Shown: piece after piece, positions 1 through 5,066 of the stretch
How positions within the stretch are numbered: the stretch's first letter is position 1
Layout of the letters: each line of letters opens with the position of its first letter
Assembly (NCBI GenBank): GCA_030643145.1
Contig: DAOWMJ010000156.1
Span: forward strand, 1-5,066
Direction: 5' to 3'
Source: Candidatus Latescibacterota bacterium
GTDB lineage: Bacteria > Krumholzibacteriota > Krumholzibacteriia > Krumholzibacteriales > WJIX01
Length of the DNA stretch: 5,066 nt
Made by a program: the position numbers and the translations under genes
Notes under the pieces: model-generated
Databases searched by the model: none
What the model saw: only the letters and a program-made list of their open reading frames with translations
Told to the model about the DNA's origin: nothing

Positions 1-801
1 ACAAATCTACTTGTTATGGGTGAAGGTGTAATAGACAACCTTACTTATGTTGGAGCTATTACTTTCATGACGAACACCCTCGGTGTACAGCTTGTAAATT
101 ATTCCTATTATCAAATGACAGGTGGATATCTGGGCAGTGGAGTAATTTCACCTTTGATTATCCCTGTTGCCGGCGGTATCTTTAATGGTCTGGATAATTT
201 CTATGCATTTGGCGGTTGTCCGATCATTAACGCATTTGATGTACTGGATACCAATAATCCGAATGCTAGTTACGCGTTGCGTTATCCGGATTTTCCGACA
301 GGAACTCCTTTTTATGCTGCTATTTCACTGGATGATTCAACCTCGACTTCGACTGTTGGTGATCCCCACTTCAAGAGGGCTGTAACGACTGGATTCAGCA
401 TGATGCAGATGCGTGACGCTAATCCTGCTGGTGCACCTGTCAGAAATGAATTCCTTGAGGATGTATTCAGCTTCTTCGAGAATGGCACCAACACTGAGGT
501 TACGGATGCTAAAGATCCAGCCGCGGTTACCAAGCTTCATGGCAACTATCCGAACCCCTTCAACCCGATTACGACTATCGAGTTCAATATGAAGGTTAAG
601 GGTCATGTATCGATTCAGATATATGATGTTGCCGGTAGACTTGTAAACACACTTGTAAACGATGTACGTGACTCCGGTCCTAACGAAGCAAATTGGAACG
701 GTATCAACAACAGCGGCGCGAGTGTAGCAAGTGGTGTATATTTCTACAGAATGGACACCAAAGACTTCTCACAGACAAGGAAGATGATTCTGCTTAGATA
801 A
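1..801 (+). CDS. Secreted protein with C-terminal T9SS type A sorting domain (5' partial)
   Basis: The frame is open from the first base, so the true start lies upstream and the ATG at 16 is internal; 266 residues are visible before the TAA. Window residues 178-266 form a typical type IX secretion sorting tail: NYPNPFNP at 182-189, the strand IYDVAGRLV at 207-215, WNG at 232-234, GVYFYRM at 245-251 and the terminal KMILLR. In this family the tail directs a Sec-exported protein through the outer membrane and is then cleaved or anchored. The region before it (about 70-161) has a CPIINAFDVLD segment, then TTGFSMMQM and R-x-EFLEDVFSFF. This order resembles the end of amidotransferase-like or cysteine-peptidase-associated domains in FCB secreted proteins (inference); no catalytic residues are identifiable. 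Codon use is biased: no GGG glycine codons and only two ATA, unlike the two genes downstream, which suggests higher expression. The secretion call is firm; the function is unknown. Confidence 0.9.
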   Translation, partial: TNLLVMGEGVIDNLTYVGAITFMTNTLGVQLVNYSYYQMTGGYLGSGVISPLIIPVAGGIFNGLDNFYAFGGCPIINAFDVLDTNNPNASYALRYPDFPTGTPFYAAISLDDSTSTSTVGDPHFKRAVTTGFSMMQMRDANPAGAPVRNEFLEDVFSFFENGTNTEVTDAKDPAAVTKLHGNYPNPFNPITTIEFNMKVKGHVSIQIYDVAGRLVNTLVNDVRDSGPNEANWNGINNSGASVASGVYFYRMDTKDFSQTRKMILLR

Positions 802-833
802 GCTTGATATCTAACTTGTTATGATTAGCCTTG

Positions 834-864
834 AGTGGCCGGGATTTCTTTCCCGGCCACTTTT
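834..864 (+). terminator. Rho-independent terminator after the T9SS-tailed gene
   Basis: A perfect 11-bp stem (834-844 pairing with 851-861) is rich in G/C around GGCCGGG/CCCGGCC. It closes a 6-base TTTCTT loop and is followed by a short T run (861-864). It begins 32 bases after the stop codon. This is a classic intrinsic terminator and separates the first gene from the lipoprotein pair. The T run is short, but the stem is very stable. Confidence 0.9.
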
Positions 865-906
865 GGATTTGACTCTCATTTTAATTTATGAAGTGCCAGC
901 AAGGCT

Positions 907-961
907 GTTATCACGGGGGTTTGTGTCAATTATTTTCATTGACTTTCCCGGAAGTGATAAC
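907..961. repeat. Nested palindrome with two concentric pairs of perfect arms
   Basis: The outer arms GTTATCAC (907-914) and GTGATAAC (954-961) are exact reverse complements. The inner arms GTCAAT (925-930) and ATTGAC (938-943) are also exact. Both pairs are centred on base 934 and are separated by 10 unpaired bases on each side, with a 7-base central loop. As RNA this would be a hairpin with a 10 x 10 internal loop, in which a few G-C pairs (917-919 with 947-949) are possible. As DNA it could be a double operator. It overlaps the possible -35 box of the downstream lipoprotein operon, which favours a regulatory binding site. There is no T tract after it, so it is not a second terminator. Confidence 0.6.
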
Positions 962-970
962 ATATATTAT
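939..970 (+). promoter_or_regulatory. Possible sigma-70-like promoter for the lipoprotein operon
   Basis: TTGACT (939-944) is followed after 18 bases by TATATT (963-968), with TATTAT at 965-970 as an alternative -10. Transcription would begin near 975 and give a leader of about 40 bases before the ATG at 1017. A promoter is expected here because a strong terminator lies just upstream. The match is only moderate, and FCB bacteria often use a different promoter consensus, so the exact boxes are uncertain. Confidence 0.35.
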
Positions 971-1003
971 AGCTGTTAAGAAGGTAAAAGTAGTCTGGAT
1001 ATT

Positions 1004-1010
1004 AAAAGGG
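1004..1010 (+). promoter_or_regulatory. Ribosome binding site that selects the start at 1017
   Basis: AAAAGGG ends 6 bases before the ATG at 1017 and directly touches the ATG at 1011. The spacing favours 1017, which also places a compact lipoprotein signal peptide at the N-terminus. It is only a partial Shine-Dalgarno match and clearly weaker than the one before the next gene. Confidence 0.5.
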
Positions 1011-1016
1011 ATGACT

Positions 1017-2966
1017 ATGAAGAATGTAAAGGTAATTTGTGTTTTATTTTCAATTTTATTAGCGGCGTTACTATTGTTTTTCCATCAGGGGTGTAGATTT
1101 CAGGAAGAACCGCTTGACAAGAATAGAGAACCTGAAACATTTCTCACTTTCGCGCCTCCCGAAACCCTGAACACCGATTACAAAGTCCATCTCTACTGGC
1201 ACGGCGAGGATAAAGATGGTATAGTCACAAAATATATATTTTACATGTCTGATACACTGAGAACCTTGAGTCCTGAAAAAGACAGGAACTCAGAAATGCT
1301 AGACTGGAATCCGGCGAACAGAAAGGCGGATTATCTGAGCGGGCATTTTACTACAAATACAGACACTGTAATTATGTTCACCGGTTACGATCTTGAAAAA
1401 AAGATTCGTCGTAATAGACAGGCATTTCATATCGCTGCCATTGATGATGCCGGATTGATTGATCAGACACCTGCAAGGATTCAGTTTTTTGCTACAGTTA
1501 CTTCCGTTCCAACTATTAATTACTGGGTTAAAATAGGTGATAAACCTTATAAATCATATAATCCCTCGATTCTTGATACTATTAGCCTATTTACACCTCT
1601 TAGGATTAAGTTTCAGGGTGCAACGGAAGTAGTCGGCGGTGCCATCACGGGTTATCAGTGGAGTGTTAAGGGAGTCACTTATCCGCGCGGTGGTGAATGG
1701 TATATTCCGGCCATAAGTGAAATTGTCGAGTTTCCCAGTGAAATAAATAAATATTTCTATACCAAAGAAGTTGCCGGAATTTTAGTGTCAGATTCTGCAA
1801 GTGTACTGAATACCAGAAAGAACCCTCTTGATGATGGGGATTTTTATTTCGGCGGGGTTGCACGTGATCAGGCCGGCGCCCAATCTGAAGTGAATGTTAA
1901 TAGTGGAGATGGGTTATGCCATATAGTGTTAAATTTTGATCCGGATACGGAAATATTGTACGGGGATAGTTATTTCACTAATGAGTATGGCAATAGTGAT
2001 AGTTTCATAGTAGATTTTTCTGATGCTTTTCCCGACACTTTGCCTTTGAACTCCGTTTTGCGGATCAATTATACCGGTTGGGATGATAAAAGAGATTTGC
2101 TCGAATTTACAAATCCCCCGCTTCCAATTAGATTCAAATACAGGCTGGTGTTTAAAGGTGTCTCCGAGATTAACAATATGACAGCTGTATTCGGAACTCC
2201 CTTTTTGCCGATGATGATACAGGCTGAAAACAATAATCCTGGTGAAGTAGATTCGGTTTCAATGTCGATTGGTTCTTTTGAATATACATTTTTAGTCCGC
2301 TCCTATGATGAACAATACAGATATGATCATACACCCGATGAGGTTACTTTTTACGGAAATTTTAAACCTACAGTGGAAACTTTTGAGGTAGGTGTGATGG
2401 AGTATGATTTTTTCTCCGGAGGAAATGTTTTTCATCCATTGGGGGATACATTAAAATTTGCTGATCCTACAGACTTGAGTAACAGGGGAGTGTATCCTTA
2501 CCTGGTACTGGTTAACGGTGATGAAATTAGGCCTTGCGCGATCACAGAAGGGGCAGCTACAGTCGGATTGTTTTATCCAATTGCTTTAAAAGCTACCGGA
2601 CATGATGACAGAAGAGATCCTATAGGATCGGCGATTAAAGCGTGGTTTTATTGGATGGATAGTGATTATAATTTTGGTAGTGAAATGAAACTCATATATC
2701 CGGATGCGAATGATTTATTATTACAAGAAATCAGAATTAATATACCTTTCGATCAGGGTATAGCTGACCCAACCAGGCTTGGTGAACTGCCTTCCGGTGT
2801 TCAACCTTGTTATATTGCAGGTTTTGATCTTGGAGCTGATTATCCGTTCAATCAAAAAATTAGGATGTCACCAGGGGGGGGAATCTATTCAAGCGAAAGC
2901 AATATTTCTAATTACTCAAGGGGGGATACTCTGGGGGGGCAGTTTTTTATCAAACAGATGTGGTAA
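1017..2966 (+). CDS. Lipoprotein of four Ig-like repeats
   Basis: This encodes a 649-residue protein. The frame extends upstream to an ATG at 888, but the 43 extra residues do not look like coding sequence and would bury the signal peptide, so 1017 is preferred. Residues 1-26 are a signal peptide: Lys at 2 and 5, a hydrophobic core (6-22), then HQG-Cys26. The cysteine position fits signal peptidase II, although His at -3 is unusual. The rest is beta-rich, with repeats opening at about 55 (YKVHLYW, then DKDG at 65-68), 195, 348 and 520. The first three close with strand-turn motifs: FHIAAIDDAG 137-146, DFYFGGVARDQAG 275-287 and YTFLVRSYDEQ 423-433. The fourth runs towards CYIAGFDLG at 598-605. 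These resemble the fibronectin/Ig-like repeats of FCB surface proteins. No catalytic motif is visible; binding or structural work in the envelope is inferred. It is first in a probable operon with the paralogous lipoprotein 58 bp downstream. Three poly-G tracts lie in its last 100 bases. Confidence 0.85.
   Translation: MKNVKVICVLFSILLAALLLFFHQGCRFQEEPLDKNREPETFLTFAPPETLNTDYKVHLYWHGEDKDGIVTKYIFYMSDTLRTLSPEKDRNSEMLDWNPANRKADYLSGHFTTNTDTVIMFTGYDLEKKIRRNRQAFHIAAIDDAGLIDQTPARIQFFATVTSVPTINYWVKIGDKPYKSYNPSILDTISLFTPLRIKFQGATEVVGGAITGYQWSVKGVTYPRGGEWYIPAISEIVEFPSEINKYFYTKEVAGILVSDSASVLNTRKNPLDDGDFYFGGVARDQAGAQSEVNVNSGDGLCHIVLNFDPDTEILYGDSYFTNEYGNSDSFIVDFSDAFPDTLPLNSVLRINYTGWDDKRDLLEFTNPPLPIRFKYRLVFKGVSEINNMTAVFGTPFLPMMIQAENNNPGEVDSVSMSIGSFEYTFLVRSYDEQYRYDHTPDEVTFYGNFKPTVETFEVGVMEYDFFSGGNVFHPLGDTLKFADPTDLSNRGVYPYLVLVNGDEIRPCAITEGAATVGLFYPIALKATGHDDRRDPIGSAIKAWFYWMDSDYNFGSEMKLIYPDANDLLLQEIRINIPFDQGIADPTRLGELPSGVQPCYIAGFDLGADYPFNQKIRMSPGGGIYSSESNISNYSRGDTLGGQFFIKQMW
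2874..2939 (+). repeat. Cluster of three poly-G tracts inside the lipoprotein 3' end
   Basis: Runs of 8 G (2874-2881), 6 G (2920-2925) and 7 G (2933-2939) lie within 66 bases, in frame as SPGGG, SRGD and LGGQ. Such runs are prone to slippage. Losing one G from the first run would move translation into a frame that stays open to the TAA at 3016-3018. Gaining one G would stop it at 2909-2911. Biased use of GGG codons in this operon is the plainer explanation. Confidence 0.75.
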
Positions 2967-2970
2967 TATC

Positions 2971-2992
2971 TATTTCAGATTGACTGGAAATA
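2971..2992 (+). other. Weak intercistronic hairpin
   Basis: TATTTCAG (2971-2978) can pair with CTGGAAATA (2984-2992) with one bulged G and a 5-base loop. It starts 4 bases after the stop codon of the first lipoprotein. It is AT-rich and has no T run behind it, so it is unlikely to terminate transcription. It might tune the second gene's mRNA or be a chance fold. Confidence 0.3.
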
Positions 2993-3008
2993 AAGTTGAG
3001 AGTGAGGC

Positions 3009-3015
3009 AGGAGGT
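3009..3015 (+). promoter_or_regulatory. Strong ribosome binding site of the second lipoprotein
   Basis: AGGAGGT is a full Shine-Dalgarno match 9 bases before the ATG at 3025. An in-frame TAA at 3016-3018 excludes any longer start, so this site fixes the start codon. Confidence 0.85.
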
Positions 3016-3024
3016 TAAATAATT

Positions 3025-5066
3025 ATGCTAATTTTCCGACGGTGTATATTCTCGGTAATTATTGTTATAATAGCGGGCATTTTTCTCGGTTGTTCGGAAG
3101 ATCTGTTTACCGGTGAAATGGCGGAAAATAAACCTCCGATTGTAAGACTTACACATGTTCCTATGGAGAGGGCGATAACATCTTACAAGATTCATTTTTA
3201 TTGGGATTCATATGATCCTGACGGCGAAGTTGATTATTGTGAATATATTATTGTCAGTGGGGATCCATACGGATTTTCACCCGCCGACACAATGGTGGAA
3301 TGGCAAAAGGCTATTAGTTATTCAGCTAATGATTCAACAGAGGCAGTAAACTTTAATGACAAAGCATTTAATTTCGAATGTGATAGTGTATCTGCTCCAT
3401 GGGAAGGTAATACTGAAGATATCCGGCATACAAGGTTCGAAAAAACAAACACCTTCTTCATAAGAGCTATTGATCTGGATGGTCTTGTTTCAAAGGTTGA
3501 ACATGTTTCATTTACCTCCTGGACTCTCGCCCCGACATGTGAAATCACCCAACCGATTGGCAACTCCAGGAATTACAGTACGGTTATCACATTTGGCTGG
3601 AGGGCGAAAGACTATATTGATTCGCATGATAATATTCAGTTTCCTGAATCAATAAGATATTTATGCAAGAGTTTAATCGATATTATTGATATTTATCCTG
3701 AGGGGCAGAAACCGACTTTACATAACCTTGTTTACGCTATTGCAGATAGTATGAATAGTTGTCCGAAAAGATTTTATCCGCTTTGGGGGGATTGGAGAGG
3801 ATACTCTTCCTCGGGATCCGGGGCTGGCGAGAAATATGGAGATGCGCTTGACGAGGAATTGCTTCCTTCATCGGGATCTTATCTTTTTGCTCTGCAGGCA
3901 AAGGATGAGGCTGGCGCTGTAACATCAATTATGAAAAGTGACGATCTAGGTCCGGGGAATGTAAGAATATTTTCTGTAACGGGCGGTTTAACACCCACTT
4001 TAACTATATCAGAAAAGACGATTGGGAGTTCATTGTTCAGTGGAGCCGGTTGCAAAGCAAAGCAAGTAGATATACCGCCTGGGGTTGAATTGAATTTCAC
4101 CTGGAGAGCAAATGCCGTTGACTATGGTGGTAAAATTGTCGGGTATAGATATGGTTGGGATATAATAAATACGGAGAATCCGGAAGAATGGGCAGTATCC
4201 AATTTTGGGCTTGATTACAACAGTTGTATAAAAGTATGGACCACTGGATCACATACACTCTATGTTGAGGCAAAGGATGATGGCGGACATATATCAAGAG
4301 GGCTTATAAGGGTATATGTGGTGCGATTTGGTATGGAAAGAGACTTAATTCTGATTGATGATTGGATGAGTTATAGAGGAACAGCTGAAAACTGGAATGG
4401 GCAAATGCCGATGGAGGATGCACACGATCTCTTTCTCGCTGATATCTGTAAGAATAATTTAGGATCTAATTTTAATGATGCAGTCTATCCTGCAGGAGAT
4501 GTATACAATTATTCAGAATTAGGGGATATTACGATATCCGATATCTCAAATTATAAGAATATGATATGGATCTATGGAGCCAATGTTCTTACCAGCGGCT
4601 GGAAGAAAAATCTGATATTTATCGCGGAAAGCGAAGCCAGCGGGGGTACTAGCACTAATCTTAATCTAATCAGATTGTTCCTGCGTGCCGGGGGGCATGT
4701 TCTGAGCTATGGATATACCGGTCGTTCTTGTGGAGGGCTTGTTGATTGTTTCGATTCAGCTGATTTAACGCGCAGTGAACAGGGTGGCCAGCAACGCTTC
4801 CCGCTATCGATCCCGGATGACCTTATTTTGCAGAGCGGGGATAACTCTTATGAGACTTGTATGGCATATGATGATTATGGTGTCACTGTTCTGGACAGGA
4901 TACGTTATTGCGATCAGGAAGATTTTGCTGTGAATTCGATGAAGATGGTAATAGTTGACAACAATGATCCTGTAACCTCAATGTATCCCGGACTTCCTGA
5001 TACTATCAATTTGCTTGAGGAAATAACAACAAACGGAATGTTTTGGGATGAGGGGTTTTGGGGTTC
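3025..5066 (+). CDS. Lipoprotein with three Ig-like repeats and an amidotransferase-like alpha/beta domain (3' partial)
   Basis: The frame is open from the ATG at 3025 to the last base, giving 680 complete codons with the stop outside the window. Residues 1-23 are a lipoprotein signal: Arg5-Arg6, a hydrophobic core (8-21) and FLG-Cys23. The next residues, SED, resemble the acidic surface-export signal of Bacteroidota lipoproteins. Three Ig-like repeats follow: 53-152 (YKIHFYW 54-60, DPDG 64-67, FIRAID 145-150), about 186-297 (TFGWRAKDY, closing with YLFALQAKDEAG) and about 355-421 (LNFTWRA, closing with HTLYVEAKDDGG). The first aligns by eye with the first repeat of the upstream lipoprotein. 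From about 439 the style changes to alternating strands and helices: LILIDDW 441-447, a strand MIWIYG 513-518, and LFLRAGGHVLSYG 551-563. This pattern is typical of class I amidotransferase-like or flavodoxin-like folds attached to FCB surface proteins (inference). No Cys-His catalytic pair can be assigned, so a binding role is as likely as catalysis. It is probably co-transcribed with the gene upstream. Whether it ends in a sorting tail cannot be seen. Confidence 0.88.
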   Translation, partial: MLIFRRCIFSVIIVIIAGIFLGCSEDLFTGEMAENKPPIVRLTHVPMERAITSYKIHFYWDSYDPDGEVDYCEYIIVSGDPYGFSPADTMVEWQKAISYSANDSTEAVNFNDKAFNFECDSVSAPWEGNTEDIRHTRFEKTNTFFIRAIDLDGLVSKVEHVSFTSWTLAPTCEITQPIGNSRNYSTVITFGWRAKDYIDSHDNIQFPESIRYLCKSLIDIIDIYPEGQKPTLHNLVYAIADSMNSCPKRFYPLWGDWRGYSSSGSGAGEKYGDALDEELLPSSGSYLFALQAKDEAGAVTSIMKSDDLGPGNVRIFSVTGGLTPTLTISEKTIGSSLFSGAGCKAKQVDIPPGVELNFTWRANAVDYGGKIVGYRYGWDIINTENPEEWAVSNFGLDYNSCIKVWTTGSHTLYVEAKDDGGHISRGLIRVYVVRFGMERDLILIDDWMSYRGTAENWNGQMPMEDAHDLFLADICKNNLGSNFNDAVYPAGDVYNYSELGDITISDISNYKNMIWIYGANVLTSGWKKNLIFIAESEASGGTSTNLNLIRLFLRAGGHVLSYGYTGRSCGGLVDCFDSADLTRSEQGGQQRFPLSIPDDLILQSGDNSYETCMAYDDYGVTVLDRIRYCDQEDFAVNSMKMVIVDNNDPVTSMYPGLPDTINLLEEITTNGMFWDEGFWG

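Noticed and set aside
312..606. Two reverse-strand open frames inside the T9SS-tailed gene
   Set aside because: They lie opposite a well-supported coding frame, including its conserved sorting tail. They have no recognisable product and look like shadows.
888..1016. Longer start for the first lipoprotein at ATG 888 (43 extra residues)
   Set aside because: It has no ribosome binding site, would run through the palindrome and candidate promoter, and would place a cysteine-containing, non-signal stretch ahead of a clear lipoprotein signal peptide.
2971..2992. The intercistronic hairpin as a terminator between the two lipoproteins
   Set aside because: The stem is AT-rich with a bulge and there is no T run after it. 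A strong ribosome binding site follows, so read-through into the second gene is more likely.
2779..3018. A 79-codon + strand frame across the end of the first lipoprotein
   Set aside because: It has no start signal of its own and overlaps the last fourth of a solid gene. It is relevant only as the frame reached by a one-base loss in the G8 tract.
3318..4297. Several short open frames on both strands inside the second lipoprotein gene
   Set aside because: The + strand frame from 3025 is continuous, has a signal peptide and repeat domains, and has a strong ribosome binding site. The short frames have none of these.

Overview
The window looks like part of a genome from the Fibrobacterota-Chlorobiota-Bacteroidota (FCB) side of the bacterial tree, probably one of its uncultured candidate phyla. 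Three things support this. The first gene ends in a type IX secretion (T9SS) type A sorting domain with the NYPNPFNP signature. The next two genes encode lipoproteins built from Ig-like repeats, a style common in FCB genomes. The base composition is moderate to slightly AT-rich. I cannot name the phylum from the sequence alone. There are no RNA genes, mobile elements or CRISPR repeats, and every real gene is on the + strand.

Layout: (1) 1-801 is the 3' end of a large secreted protein gene whose start lies outside the window; it ends with a 267-bp T9SS tail. (2) 834-864 is a strong intrinsic terminator that isolates it from what follows. (3) 865-1016 is a regulatory stretch holding a striking nested palindrome (907-961) whose two pairs of perfect arms share one centre at 934. 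Its right half overlaps a possible promoter. (4) 1017-2966 is a complete 649-residue lipoprotein gene of four Ig-like repeats. Its 3' end carries three poly-G tracts. (5) After a 58-bp gap with a weak hairpin and a strong AGGAGGT ribosome binding site, a second, larger lipoprotein gene starts at 3025 and stays open to the window edge (at least 680 residues). It has three Ig-like repeats and then an alpha/beta, amidotransferase-like domain.

The two lipoproteins are tandem relatives. Both open with the same pattern (Y-K-V/I-H-L/F-Y-W, then D-x-DG, and about 80 residues later a hydrophobic strand followed by AID-x-x-GL), and they probably form one transcript. The expected picture is a cell-surface or periplasmic pair of adhesion or binding proteins next to a separately transcribed, T9SS-exported protein whose pre-tail region resembles the end of the same amidotransferase-like fold. 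No enzyme activity or substrate can be assigned. The least routine signals are the nested palindrome, the poly-G tracts that could shift the end of the first lipoprotein, and the codon-use contrast between gene 1 and genes 2-3.
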